From Dasyornis broadbenti (Eukaryota; Chordata; Aves; Passeriformes; Dasyornithidae): a DNA stretch of 64,000 bases. Both the position numbers and the translations under genes were made by a program. The stretch is taken from positions 287,228 to 351,227 of the forward strand of contig VZRN01003162.1 of assembly GCA_013397935.1 (NCBI GenBank), given 5' to 3'. A model generated the notes under the pieces. It searched no databases. It was not told where the DNA came from and saw only the letters and a program-made list of their open reading frames with translations. Of the stretch, positions 1 to 12,577 are shown piece by piece. Within the stretch, counting starts at the first letter, position 1; each line of letters starts with the position of its first letter.

Positions 1-631
1 CTCCACAGGCAGCTACAGTTCATAATCTAATTTCCAAAAAGTAAGTCAGACTCACACCTAGCAATAAATTCATGCACCCAATTTATATAGACTTGCTGAT
101 TATGGCTACAATGATCTGCCAAACATCAGACAGTGAAAAAGGAACAGAGCAAATCACACAGTTAAGCCAAGCCCTTGTCTAGCATTTCACTCAATGGAAT
201 ATCCTCCCTCTAGAAGTTGCACACATTTTTAAATGGGGTATATGAGGGTGTCTCCTTATTTTCACAGGACTACAAGTCATTTATTCAGTAGGAGTGCAGC
301 TTACGTGACTATCGAAGTGGAAAGTAGTGAAATAACAAATTGGCTCTGCTCAGAAAGATTAACTCCACCTTTTTCTTCTATTTTTTTTTTCTTTATTATT
401 TATGAAACCACTTTTAACACCTGAAATCAGGTTCTCCTTTGTTTAGGTAGTAAAAATGTGACATATGTCTATAGCCAGCATACAAGTAAATACAGGATTA
501 AAACATTCTTTGAAGATGTGCAGAGATGTTCAGAAAATGAGATTATGTTATTACTATCAACCCTCTTAACCTGTATGTCACATAAATCAAGGTTCTGTAA
601 ACTCAGTTAGCACAAGATCCAGTATTACTTT
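1..631. other. Single-copy noncoding stretch
   Basis: AT-rich sequence before the first CR1. Apart from a short T run near 380-390, I see no repeat, exon-like frame or RNA gene. The 63-codon frame near 233 has no recognisable family signature and is of chance size. Confidence 0.5.
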
Positions 632-716
632 CACAGAATATGCTGGGTTGGAAGTGAACCACAAGGATCACTGGACTCCAGCTCTTAGTCCTGCACAGAA
701 CAGCCCCAAGAATCAA

Positions 717-1095
717 TCACACCATGTTCCTGATAGCATTGACCAAATGCTTCAGGAACTCTGTCAGGCTTGGTGCTGTGACCACTTCCCAGGAGATCCT
801 GTGCCAGTGTCCAGCCACCCTCTGGGTGAAGAACCTTTTTCTAATATCCAACCTAAACCTGCCCTGACACACCTTCAGCCCATTCTCTCGAGTCCTGTTA
901 CTGGGCACCACAGAGATGAGATCAGAGCCTGCCCCTACTCTTCCCCTCATGAGGAAGTTTTAGCCAGAAATGAGGTCTCCCCTCAGTCTCTTCTTCTCCA
1001 GGCTGAACAGACCAAGTGATCTCAGTCACTCCTCACATGGCTCACCTTCAAGCTTTGGCCACATGAATTTTCTCCCTACAATGGCCAATAGCATC
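717..1095 (-). pseudogene. CR1 ORF2 C-terminal reverse transcriptase remnant
   Basis: A minus-strand frame at 950-717 reads NRTRENGLKVCQGRFRLDIR, then KRFFTQRVAGHW and EVVTAPSLTEF. This is the conserved C-terminus of avian CR1 ORF2, where relatives read RRFxLDIRKNFFTERVVxHWNxLPxEVVxxPSLExFK. Upstream, to about 1095, the DNA still aligns with the segment encoding the EERLRxLGLFSLEKRR motif. The catalytic palm with its FADD box is absent, lost in the deletion at about 1100-1155. The frame ends about 85 bases before the element's 3' end, the usual short CR1 3' UTR. Confidence 0.85.
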
Positions 1096-1314
1096 TCTCT
1101 ATTCTTCCAGAGTCACCTGGCCTTGCTTCCACTGGGCATACACCTTCCTTTTTTGCCTTTTTTCCAAGAGAAGATTCCTGTTCAACCAAGCCAGCCTTCT
1201 GCCTCACCTGCTTGACTTCTGACATTTGGGGATTGGCTGCTCCTGAACACTTAGGAGGTGATGTTCAAAAAATGACCAGCACTGATGGTCCCCAGCACCT
1301 GAAAAAACATTTTC

Positions 1315-1970
1315 TCAGGGGATCAGCTCCCTTAGGAACTGTTCCATAATATTGTCATTCAGGTTCTTCAGGAATCTTCTGGCCTGGGTTGTACCAGCTG
1401 TGTGACGCTCCCAGTCAATTTCTGGCAAGCTGAAGTCCCCCATAAGGACAAGGGCAGTTGATTTGCAAGTGTCCCTTGGTTCCTCAAAGAATAACTCGTC
1501 AGTGTCATTGTCCTGGCCAGGAGGTCTGTAGCAGACTCTCATGACATGAGAGACAACTGCATTATTTGTTTGTGCTTTGATTCTCATCCAGAGGCTCTCA
1601 ACTGTGCCATTGCCAGCTGTGAGCTCCATACTTTCTATCCCTTCTATCACAATCAGTGCCACCCCCCACCTCTCCTGCCGTGCCTGTCCCTCCTGAAGAG
1701 CCTCTAACCATCCAACAGGGCACTGCAGTCACAGGACTCATCCCACCGGCTTTCACTTGTGCCAATGATGTCAAATCTCTGGCACCGGGCCAAAGCCTCG
1801 AGTTCCCCTTGTTTGCCCCTGCTGGGTGCTTTAGTACAGAGACATTTCAGGTGTGGTACGTTGTAGCCAACACCTCCTGAGGCAGATTGAGGGATGCCAT
1901 TAGAGCTTCTTTCCTCAAGTTTTAACACACCGTCCCATGGCTCATCACTGGCCAGCCTGGGTTTGTCCAT
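1315..1970 (-). pseudogene. CR1 ORF2 endonuclease domain, broken
   Basis: Two minus-strand frames carry an apurinic-like (EEP fold) endonuclease, the domain that nicks target DNA for LINE insertion. The first frame (1970-1704) contains FDIIGTSESRWDES, the glutamate motif written TETW or SETW in relatives. The second (1662-1315) contains TVESLWMRIK, CYRPPGQDNDTDELFFEE, and LVLMGDFSLPEIDW, where relatives have GDFN; the active-site asparagine is thus serine here. A frame change between about 1662 and 1704 separates the parts. The conserved order and spacing make the assignment secure. It cannot encode a working enzyme. Confidence 0.9.
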
Positions 1971-1974
1971 TTCC

Positions 1975-2275
1975 CCCTTCCAGGCTACTTTAAAGCTCTG
2001 CCAATGAGCCCTGCTAGCTCCTGTGCTAGAGATCTTTTTCCCCTGAGATCAGTGGATTCCATCAGGTGTCAGTAGACCATATGTGGAGTAGATCATCCCA
2101 TGGTCAGCAAACCAAAATTTCTTTGATTACACCAACCTCAGAAGCACATAGAGACCTGATGGATCTGCCTGTTCCTATCAATATTATTCCTTATTACTGG
2201 AAGAATTGAGGAAATCACTACCTGTACTCCTGATCCATCATCCCAGTCTCTTTTGATTTTTGACTTTGGTTGAAC
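1975..2275 (-). pseudogene. CR1 ORF1 remnant (esterase-like protein)
   Basis: Read on the minus strand, this piece follows the avian CR1 ORF1 pattern just before ORF2: a tail of the type HLSxRGKRxLAxELAGLIxRALN, with the expected upstream text about a fixed start and an H-containing region. In CR1 elements ORF1 encodes an esterase/lipase-like (SGNH-fold) protein that helps retrotransposition. Only the C-terminal part is recognisable here, no intact frame survives, and the upstream edge near 2275 is approximate. It abuts the endonuclease remnant as expected for ORF1-ORF2 order. Confidence 0.7.
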
Positions 2276-3804
2276 CTGTACAAAAGGTACTTTGCTAGAG
2301 ATCCATCAGAGCAGCGATACAGTCAGCTGTGCATCCTGAGAGTACAGATGATGCTAAATAGCAGGTTTTCTTCCTGCCCATCACTTCCATATTCCTCTTA
2401 TTCAGCAACACAGTTCAGACATCCCATTTTCATTTAACTCTACAGGCTTAAAAATTTGTTTTAAAAACACTGATGTAACTACTGTGTTGATTTAGAAAAA
2501 TCCAGCACCCTTGGATTCAACAACACAGAAAAAAGATGCAGACAAAAGATGCAGGACCACTATGAGCACCTGAAAGCGTCCCATGTTTGACTTTCAGGAG
2601 GCAGGCATGTGTACATGACTAAACCACTCATGCATTTAGAGGTATATCATCAAGTTATTACATTTTTAAATGAATACACATTTCTGAATGCTGCAGTAAG
2701 GCTGGTGATTTCAGATACATTAATTGAGGGAGCTTCACGCTGAACACATCTGCTTAAAATGCTGTTACAAATGTCATATGTGCAAATGAATGCGGTCGAT
2801 CCATCAGCAGTGTTTTTTACTGTGTTTTGAGGCAAAGCACAGGCAATCAAACATACCAACGGGAGAAATGAAAGTTCTGTTTCTCAATTTGCAGTGCCTT
2901 CCAAGAGGGACTGAGAGCCTCTCTGTTCTTACTGAGCATATGCTGCAAGGAGTCAGAATGCCTTCCATCAAATTTACAGGAAAATAAGAAAAGGTGGTGG
3001 GAGTAGAAGGAAGGAAAAAAAACAGAGACAATTCTAAAGAAGTAATTTCATTGTGCATAGTGTGTCTGACTGTTGATGAGTAAAACAAAGACAATTTGAT
3101 TCATTAAAAGGAGATTGCCATTTTTGTAAATATAGGCTGCAGGCTATTGATTTAACTGGGTAAATTCCATCTATTCTGGGACATTGTATGGATGCACTAA
3201 GCCTTTTTTATCATTCAAAGCAATTCAGTGTATTTCTCTGAGTTTTACTTTTAGCTCTCATTAACAAGTGTTTAGTTAAGTTAATTTAATAGCATTTGTA
3301 GTGGGAGTACTGAAATTCTTGTAACCTCTATTAACAGGCTTCCAGCACAGGGACGCGAGATTCAGTTCCAATAAGCAAAAAGAGATGGTCAGGTAGCCTT
3401 AGCAAGGAGCAAGCCTGACCATGCTGGCCTTCATGTTTTGTGGTGGCGAGATTATAATTGGGAACAATTTGTCAAAGCTAGGCCAGACCTCAAATCTATC
3501 AAAATATTCAATGGATTTGAGAACCGCAAGATATTGGTTATCAGAGCCTAAAATTAAAATGTCATGGTGTCCCAGCTTGGAACTAGCAGAAATTCAATGC
3601 CTGAAACTGCATTTTAGATAATAATTTCCTCACAGAAGAGAAAAAGCCTGTAAGCCTAACAATGCCACCACCTTTTCTGTTCTATCTAAATTAAGTTTGA
3701 AATTTGAAAGAGCTGCTCACTTTTCAGTCTTACAAAGAGAGCAAAAGAGAAAAACTGGGAGAAAAGAGAGCTTTCATTTAGCCCAGTCATCATCACTTTG
3801 TAGA
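2276..3804. other. Single-copy noncoding stretch
   Basis: No family-specific coding, RNA or repeat signal was seen. The edge of the preceding CR1 is uncertain and may run up to about 100 bases into this stretch. Small frames near 2790-3094 lack recognisable motifs. Confidence 0.4.
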
Positions 3805-3866
3805 CCAATGGACACAATGATCCTTGTGGGCCCCTTCCAACTAAGGGTATTCTATCAGTCTATGAA
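3805..3866 (+). mobile_element. CR1 3' tail fragment, plus strand
   Basis: About 60 bases match the last part of CR1 elements: ATGATCCTTGTGGGCCCCTT, then CCAACT and a degenerate octamer tail (ATTCTATCAGTCTATGA). The match to the minus-strand CR1 tail at 632-690 and to the SINE tail at 49140-49202 is plain by eye. Nothing upstream of about 3805 looks like CR1, so this is a severely 5'-truncated insertion. Confidence 0.75.
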
Positions 3867-6800
3867 GTCATGCTTTACTGAGTGCCTCGCTTTCTCTATT
3901 TGGAAAAGTGTTTATTTCCATGGAGCTGCTTGCTGGCTTTTCATCATATTCCCAGGGACTATTCAGCAGTTTGCTATGCCCTAGGAGAGTACACCTTCCT
4001 TCCATTTCTACAGAAGTTCTCATTCATCATCTCTTATTAGGTCTCAAGGTAAAAATTTCCATCTGTTTACTTCAATTGTTGAAAGAAAGCAATCCATCAC
4101 AGTATATTCATTCTTCATGAACTACTGGCATCAGGCATAACACACTTACTGTGGTCCCTGCCCTACAGATTAAAAAGTAAAATCTCAAACAAATGTAAAA
4201 ATTACTGAAAAAAATCCAATGTAGAAATGAGTTAATGTAAATTCTCTTTTTAAATGCAAACTGGCTTTTTTTCTTTCTTTCACTTCACAGGGGCTTGAAT
4301 GCTTTCATAATAAACAACCATGGGGAAAATGCTATAGTGATTAAAATCATCACTTATTGTAGCACAGGGGGAAAAAAATCACACTAGAGTTTACCAAGAG
4401 CATGAGAAAAATGGCAGAAATTTTGATACAATAGAATTGGAATTTTGCATCTTTCCTAAACATGTTTTTTATGTCCCATGAAGAACAGGACATAAAACCA
4501 CAAAGCTTACATAGATCAAACAAATATTCTCAATATTAGGAAAATAGGAGTGATACACAAATAATAATCCCCTAAGCATATGTGGAACTTTGAAGTAATG
4601 AACAATGAATGAATCATGTTTAGATATTTGCCATGATGAGGGATAGATAAAAAAATCACATGTATTGATGTCTTCTTTTCTTCCCAAATGATGACCCAAC
4701 TTTGTTCCTTGCCAGCTGGCCTACGATGGAGCAATTGAAGCAATCAACTGGCAAGGAGCTCTAAGCCAAGAATGATAGTGATCTTTGCTTCTACAGTGAC
4801 AAACTTTAAAATGCCATCTCAGCTTCCATGTGCTATTTCTTTCAGCCAGGAAATCTAATGATCTCCTTCTATAACAAGGCTGCTATAGCTACAGACAGAA
4901 AAGGAGTTTATCACAACTGAATGAAGCTCAGCTGTGCAGAAGAAAATTTTCAGACCAGAACAATCTTCTGTGGGAGCTAAAAACCTCACTGTCTTGTTTT
5001 TTTTCTAAGTGCTATAGACACTCGTTGATTTTGTTAACACAGTATTTTATAGCATACATATAGTGCACACATAATTTACAAAACTCTCCTGAAAGTACAA
5101 CACTGTTAGATAAACAATCTCCCACCTGGAGAAAGGAGAAAAAGAATGAACTGCATACGATAAACATTTGTCAAGCTACTTAGCACATTTCTGCAAGGCA
5201 GTGAGAAACTCCCTGATAATGGGAGTAGGAAGCATATAAACAGAGCAGATGTAGACCTAGTAGACAAGTGGACAGGAAAAATTATTGAAAAGAAAATGTG
5301 GCAAACACTTGTATTTTCATAAAGGATTAATAGTGCTCATTAAGTAATATTGTAACCTGTCAATATTTTGCATGGAAAATAATAAATATATATTGTAGAC
5401 TTATAAACAGAGTTCATAGTAATTTCTGAAGGGAAATATGGTAATGCCAGCTTATTAAAATTCAAAATGAAAGATTTTTAAAATCCCAAGGCTTCAGCTT
5501 TTGATGTCATGTAAATGAAAGTAGCCCCAGCAGACACAGGAAGGTCACCACCATTCAAACAAGATGAAAACCGTGCTGTTGTAGTCAGTTGATTTGAACT
5601 TATTAGGAGAGCACTTGCAGCTCATCAAAGTGTGGTCTGATTGCTGTTAAGCTCCTTCTCATCCAGCGTCTTTCCTCTGGATTATTAACATCTTTATTCA
5701 GGTACAAATGCACTGCTGCAAAACCTACTGCAAGTCACCTGCTGTAAATCTGTTTGGAAGTTTGATTTTGTGGTCAGGTCTGACAGTGTTTACACACATT
5801 AAGCATACACATCACACTTACATATGAATTTCTTTTTCCTCTTCAGTCTCCCCATGCATTTACCCTTCGATGTCTCTCTGGACTACGGCTCTCTGACACC
5901 AGAACTGGCTTGGTATTTCTGTCTGGCACAGTGTCAGGGTTTAACAAATAAGAATTAGTAACAATATTCCAGAGGGTGTTGTGCAGCGCCGGAGGAAAGC
6001 TGTCGTGAGGTCACATGTCAGCTGTGTCTGCTTGCTGCCAGCAGGCTTTAAGGGGTTTTAAGGAGAGCCCCTGCAGAATACAGAGCAGAAGAACCCCTGT
6101 GGAGTCATTCATCCAAACCCTGCATCCCGCTACCAGAAACAACATCCTGGGGAATAAGGCTGGGGAAAGCAAAACAGGCAAGGAAAAATAAAATAAGCAA
6201 TAAACTAGACACACACATACAGCTAAACTGCTTGGAAGTGAAAACTCAGCAGGGTGGTAAATGTTGCTACATAACTCGGAGACCACATACGACACAGAAC
6301 CTCCAATTTTCATGCAGTTTAATTGTGAGTTCTTTCCTCCTTCAGGAGTTAAATCAGTGAGAACCATATAACTTAAAGTGGCTCGTTGTGGGCTCTATCT
6401 CCGGCAATCAGTGCCTAGTTTCATTTTTTCATGAATGCTGCCTCTGTTGTTGCAAGCATTGTTTCTCTGCTCCTGTATAACAGGATTGCAAAAGAAGGTG
6501 TGTGGGAATTTTTAGATAGAAAAGTCTGCCGAATTTGAATGAGACAGTTCTACTCTCTCATTTCAAACCATGCCAAAGCGTAGATGCAGCGGGTGTAAGT
6601 GACATGCAACTAAGGGCTCAACAAGGAATCCATAAAAAAGATTGAAATGCAAACTGAGTGGTCCAAATAAAAAGGGCTGAGTCTTGCCTTTTATTTTTTT
6701 AATTAAAAACCTGCTGCATGAAAGTCTTGTAATAAGTTAATGATCTTGACAATATTTGCAGAACAAACTGGAACATCACATTTTTCTGTGATTGAAAGGG

Positions 6801-9404
6801 ATGTGGTGAAAATCAATCAGAACCAAGATGCATTCTTCTTTCCTCTTATTATACTTTTATTATTTCAGTTACTGGTTTCTTTGAGACTCTTCTCCCCCAC
6901 TGCTTCCACCCTGATTCCAGAACAAAAATTTTCACCTTCACACTACCTTTTAATCCAAAAACATTTCTGCATTCATGGATGGTGTGGAATTAGCAGTCTC
7001 AGAGAATGGCATTCCCTCCCAGCTCACTGCATGGCAAGAGGATGGACAGCATAAAACTGCTTTACAGAGATGCTCTCAGCCAATGTATGAAGATGGTAAT
7101 TTTAAGGCAAATTTGGCTGCATGTTGCTGTGACGGCCAGTGAATATGTTGGCTGTGATTTACACATGCAAGTAGTAGCTGCTGTACTTTGGTTTATGATG
7201 GCAACCTTCCAGGAGCATTGCAGTTGGCAGTTGCCATGTACTTGACTGGAATTTAAGATCAAACTGCTTTGGGTTACTGTCACATTTCAGTCATTCTCAG
7301 AACTTCTTGGCATTTTCAGTACTTGGTAATATCTAGGTACAGGTATCCCACCACTCCTTTTATCGACACAGAAAACAGCTAAACAACTCAAAATTACCCG
7401 CCATTACTTCAAAGAGTTATAGACCAGAGTAATTTTTGACATCACTTCTCATGATTCCAGGAGGGGGAATGCTTCCTGCAGTAAGTGCTAGAAAGGCACA
7501 AGGTAAAACTCCACTGAAGAGAAAAACCCCAACCCAGCTCCTTATTAAGGCAGAGATTCACATTGAGAGCTGCATTTAGCGTGCTTTCAAGCCATATGCA
7601 TACATTTCCAAGCTTTCCTCTCTCCAGAGCCAGCCATATCTCCCTCCATGTTTCATGCAGGTTTCTACAGCAATGCTTACAATGGAGTACCCTGCACACA
7701 GGCAACAGCAAAACATCCCTTATGAAGTGAATAAGGAACAAAACAGCATTTAATGCTGCCTTGAACAAAAATTATAACAGTGCTGACATTCATTCATTAG
7801 TTCATTCATTCATTTACTGATATTGTCTAACAATTAGTATATGTATATTTTTACAGTATTTGAAGATGCTGAAGAGAATAAAAAGTGCCACAAATCACCT
7901 TTTCATGGCAAAGTACAGCTTTGGTGTGGATGGGCAAAAGAACAAAGAAAGAAAGGAGGGGGTTGCACAAGCAAATACCTGCTCAGGTGTTGTATGAGCT
8001 GGGAGCTCCTGCCCCATTCAGCAGTCTGGAAGAGCCAGACTGGAGGCAGGATGGCAGGGCAGCCTCAGCCACCCCTCACCTGCAGCTAAAAAGCTGTTCT
8101 GACCACTTTTCAATGCGTAGTTTGTGTCTGTCACCAAGTTTCAGCATGGTTTGCCTTTATGCTGTCCTTAAAACAAAGAGAATTTTAACTTAAGCCCTTG
8201 GCTTTCCCTGACCCTAAATTCTGCAATGAGATTTCAAACTACAAAAGGTGCACAGATCCAGGAATGGATGTTCTGGATGCTGGGAGAAATCGGCAGAAGA
8301 CCAGGGTTAGCTCAGTGTGCAGACACACACCTCCATCTCCAGATCAAGCCCGTAACCTCCAGCTAGCTACATCATAGCATTCAGAAAGACAGGCAAACAG
8401 CTCTAGATATTTTTCATGAAGGAGATGCTGCCAAGTACCTGTGCAAGCTTTTCTCTTTTTCTCGTCCATTCTAACCATTTTAAAATCATGCCTCATTACA
8501 AGTCTTAATATATTAGATTGAAGCTTTCAGTCATTAGGACCTTTTATGTCTTTCTGCTAAATTAGGTGTCTCTCTTCTAGAATAAATATTTTCACCAGAA
8601 TTTCTCTGGAACATGAAATGTCACCCTTTTGCTGTCTCACTAATAAGGTAAGCAAATCAAGTTTCTCACTGCAAAAAACATCACCCTTGTCAATCTTTTC
8701 TAGCTTACCAGTATTACTTCCAAAGGGAGAGTGTGATGGCTTCTAATGATGCACGTTATTTCTAGTCCCTTTCAGCTGGTTCATGTATCTGCAGATGGTG
8801 TTTGGTCTCCAAGCCCCCTTACCACACTGGAAATGATATTCCACTAGCCACCACCAAAGCTCTTAAACCAACCTAGAGTTGTTACTTTTAAAAACATCTG
8901 CTTTTCTAGACAGGTTCTTTTTTTGTTACCTTGTTTTTAGTGACATTGGGAGGCGTTGACTTTTTTGAAATTTATGCATTTAACACTGAAATCTATCATA
9001 ACATCATATTTTTCTTCTGTTTATTCAGTGAAGAAGTTGAGGAGAAATAGTCTGTGTATGGGAAAAAAAAAAGAAGTAAAGCTATATGGGCAAAAATGCT
9101 TTCTGAATTTCCAGAAAATGCCATTATAGTTCCTTTATGTACCAGTATGCATTAGAACATTATCCCTCATTTAAAATAATATAATCTAGTCTGTCACTTT
9201 GGCCATGTAATAATTTTTTTAAAAAAATACTTCTACAAATATTCCCTTTTTTGTTTTCAGTATAAGCATGAAGTGGAATTTCTGACTGTTGCTGGAAAAA
9301 GAAATCCAGAACCATGAAGATTAAACTGAAGCTCACTTTCATTATATCACCAGTCTTGGCATGACATTGATCCTTTCAACAAGCATTTCCTACTTTGGAC
9401 AGAA
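3867..9404. other. Single-copy noncoding stretch
   Basis: Long AT-rich noncoding sequence. A somewhat GC-richer segment at about 5930-6130 has several CpGs but no clear identity. No exon, RNA gene or recognisable retroelement was found. The minus-strand frames at 6011-6367 (118 codons) and 7442-7768 (108 codons) resemble no protein I know. Confidence 0.45.
7788..7815. repeat. Short imperfect (ATTC)n microsatellite
   Basis: Two runs of ATTC units interrupted by AGTT. The same motif recurs, uninterrupted, at 53473-53504. Confidence 0.85.
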
Positions 9405-9640
9405 GAAAAAAAAACCCAACCCAAACCAAACCAAACCTAAACAAAAGCAAACAAAAACAAACAAAACAAACAACAAAAAAACCAAACGCAAACCAACCAA
9501 ACAAAAAAACCCCAAAAAAATAAATAAATAAAAAAAAACAAACAAACAAAAAAAAACCAGAAAACAAACAAACAAACAAACAAAACCCAAAAAAACCCAA
9601 AACAACAACAACAACAAAATCCAGTTAAAAATAAATAAAA
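9405..9640. repeat. A/C-rich (CAAA/AACC)n low-complexity tract
   Basis: About 235 bases almost free of G and T on the plus strand, made of degenerate AAAC, CAAAC, AACC, AAAT and finally ACA units. The minus-strand frames across it translate to F/L/V/C-rich nonsense and are not genes. Similar tracts of opposite polarity lie at 37927-38104 and 62751-62838. Confidence 0.9.
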
Positions 9641-12528
9641 TCAGAAAATGGCTGGCTATGGATGTTACAATGCACAAATCTGATGCAAGGGACGAGTGCA
9701 ACTTAAAAGGTAATACCTTGCAGAGTTATATTAATTTCTGCAGTACTGCAACCAATTTGCAAATAACAAGGAACACCATCTGTTCTCTAAACAATCATGT
9801 GAAAAAATGCCTGGTAGCAATTAAGAGGTTGTACACAAATGTAGTTTTCACTTTCTTTCCTGGTTTGGTTGCTTGGTCTGGAAACTATGTCATAACATAT
9901 ATCAGTAGATGATATTTTCAACATTTTTTTTTTCAGTTTCAGCCTACTTAGCTTAAACATATACTTTTTTTAATCAGTGTATTCGGTATTCATGACTAAT
10001 GTGAATTTGTAGATGAGATCTGAGAGAATTATGTGGACTTAGGTTTAGAGCTTTTCCCATCCTGGCAGACTGATATTAGTTGAACATTTATTCTGCTCTA
10101 GCTAATGTATTTTCTCTCTCTGGCCTCTCAATTATTTTTAGTTTTCCCTTTCTCTTTTTAATAGTTATGGTAGATTAGTGTAAGCACCGCTTCTTTTGGG
10201 TTATGCTATTTCTGAGACTTTGCTAACATGGACAGGAATGCTGTCACAACTATTTCACTGTTACAGATTTCCACAGTCCTACAGGGCTTGAAGTTAAAAG
10301 AAACTATAGATTTGTTAATGCATTTTGCAATTTGATTGCATTAATGTGTTCAGTACCGTGCTCAGATCTTTGGAACAAGTCTATGGCCTTTGAATTGTGT
10401 TCGAGAGTGATTCTTATGTACACAATACCATTCTGGCACATGACATAATTGCTATCCAGATAAGTCAATAAAGACATAGTGAAATACAAAACAAAGTCAT
10501 ACAGGAGAATTAAATGACACAGGCTGCAATATTACTTGCTGTTATGCACATTCTTTTCTGCCAAAACAAGCTTTCCCTAAGAAAGTGGTTCCATGCACTA
10601 CTACCATAATGCCTCGGAAAGTTTAGCTGGGCTTTGGCAGCAGAGCCATGATGATTAATTTTGGTTTCCATTGCAGAAGGTCTAATCAACATCAAGTACT
10701 TTCTTTTAATGTGTGCCCGCCCCTGAAAGAGCACATAATCCTCCTGTAGAATGAATAGCGTGAGGATAAAGATTAGTAGGAATTCATCTCTAATTTTAAG
10801 CTACAGGAACACCTGGATTCCTGCAAAAATCTATACTCGTTGCAAAAAAACTTCCACAGACACTGTGCTAAATCAATCCTCCCTGCCAACCCCCTTGAAA
10901 GACTATATGAGTGTGACTAGCAAGCTATGATTGCATTTGTCAGTCACACCAAAAACAGGATTTTTGCTTTCCACAGTGAAGAAGGAAAGGACCAGTCCCT
11001 TAGGGCAGAAGATAAACCAGACCAGCATCTTCAAAACATCTACACAGAACAATCCTGACTCATGAGACATAGACGAAGCCAAGGGGCACTTTGGCCACAC
11101 TGGCATTAAGAAATGGAAACTTTCAATATCATTACTTCCTCTTAGCTGCTTAAACCTCTATTTTCTCTGTCTCCTTTTCATAACCCACATCCTGCTCCTA
11201 AGGAAATAAAATAAACAGGTAAGAAGCAGGCTCAGAATTACAAGACTGCAGGTCACAGACTGGATCAGCAAAGATAAAACATCACTACTGTAAGACTAGA
11301 TGTAGCCTCCAGGTGAGAAACTTTCTGACTGTCTGGTCCAAAGCAGCATGGATGACTATGACAGTGACCACCACCTCCTGGCTAACTGCTCCATGCACAC
11401 ACCACTTTTCTGTTGCTTTTCCCCTTTTCCTCACAATCCGTGTAGCAAGGCAAGATGCTATCACCATGAGATCTCCACGGCAAAACATCCCTGTGAAAAC
11501 AAGGTAGCGCTCTACAATTACATGGGTACTTTCCCTCCCCACCCCTTGGAAGAAGATGAGAGGATATGTGCAAACCCATATTCTGTTTCTCACGGCCTGA
11601 TAGCAATGGGTGAGAGTCTATGTAGCACAGAAAAGCTGTACTCAAGGGCAAATACTAATGTGAACAAGATGTGTAATCTCACCATTACCCTTTAGTAGAA
11701 GCGTTGTGGTGGCACATTATTCCTATGACTCCACCCAGGTTCAGGCCAGCCTTGCCCCACTCACTGCTCTGTTCTTCAGGCTCTGACCCTCTACTTTTCT
11801 CTGGGACTTGAGCAGAGTCCCAGTCCTCCGGCTCCTGTTTTGGAGGAATAAGTAGCCAATGCAGACAGCACAATCTAATGTTGCATACAAGTCTTAGGCA
11901 GTTCTCAGGGAAGAACAAGTAACATGATCTTTTCTGGAACCGGCTCTACTGCAACAAACCATCCATCACCTCTAAAGAAAAGTCAAGAAAGGAATTTTGC
12001 ATTTGTTACAGGTTCCAGATGGGTCCCATAGAAGTCAAATATAGTTTTACTACTAATTTGTTTGAAACACTTTACCTCCCATGCCTGATTTCAATGAGGT
12101 TGTTGTTCTTTATACTCCCTTCCTCTCTTGATTAGGTACACCTGATGGACCAATGAGGAAGAAAGAATCAGCAACTGTTTCTCTCTGCAGTGTATCATCC
12201 AAACCAGCTGCTGACACTTTTAATAAATGTCAGTAAAATATTTATCGCTCTGACTACAGCCAATTTGAACTCCTTTAATTTGAACTCAGCCTCTGATGAC
12301 CTCAAACAGGGCACTTAAAAAATCACTAGAACCCAGAAAAAGAGAAACCTGGTAGTAACTTTCATTTGTAATGTGCCATGCAGCCATCATATTTATCAGA
12401 GTATACCAAAAACTGGTGAGTTCATTAGCAGGCTACAAACATACTTCCCTTCCACTCGTGTAGCTGCTTAGTTGTAGTAATAAATAATCTATATTGAAAT
12501 TATGGGCTCACTACAAAAAAAAGCATGC
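9641..12528. other. Single-copy noncoding stretch
   Basis: No recognisable repeat or gene. The segment 11285-11700 is somewhat GC-richer and open in several frames on both strands, but no frame has known motifs and no splice pattern stands out. Confidence 0.45.
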
Positions 12529-12577
12529 AAATTTCAAAACTTTTTGAATTTTGAAAACTTTTGAAATTTCAAAACTT
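12529..12577. repeat. Near-perfect palindrome plus direct repeat
   Basis: The 41 bases at 12529-12569 form an inverted repeat built from TTTCAAAA and TTTTGAAA; the outer 16-base arms differ at one position. The 14-mer AAATTTCAAAACTT at 12529-12542 recurs exactly at 12564-12577. Function unknown. Confidence 0.85.

Larger units (their letters stand above)
632..2275 (-). mobile_element. CR1 LINE, internally deleted, minus strand
   Basis: This is a CR1 non-LTR retrotransposon read from high to low coordinates. In order it shows part of ORF1 (about 2275-1975), the endonuclease start of ORF2 (about 1970-1315), the linker after the endonuclease (about 1310-1160), then the C-terminal end of the reverse transcriptase (about 1095-717) and a short 3' UTR ending near 632 in the CR1 octamer (ATTCTGTG on the minus strand). 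A full CR1 is about 4.5 kb. Here most of the reverse transcriptase is missing, with the junction in about 1100-1155. Frameshifts and stops break the rest. It is better preserved than the copies at 15.8, 32.4 and 60.1 kb, so it is probably younger. Family assignment rests on recognised protein motifs; subfamily is not resolved. Confidence 0.9.

Noticed and set aside
5930..6370. Possible solo LTR beginning TGTCAGGGTTTAAC
   Set aside because: The start resembles some avian LTRs and the segment is GC-richer, but I see no matching terminus, target-site duplication or internal retroviral sequence.
7131..7144. 14-base match to the cloning-vector sequence GACGGCCAGTGAAT
   Set aside because: Flanks on both sides differ from vector sequence and read as ordinary genomic DNA, so a chance match is likelier than contamination.
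8305..8351. tRNA-like A box (TTAGCTCAGTGTG) and B box-like AGATCAAGCCC
   Set aside because: The boxes are about 33 bases apart, too close for a tRNA head, and no CR1-type tail follows.
10350..10371. REST/NRSF-like site TTCAGTACCGTGCTCAG
   Set aside because: At least three mismatches in the core of the consensus.
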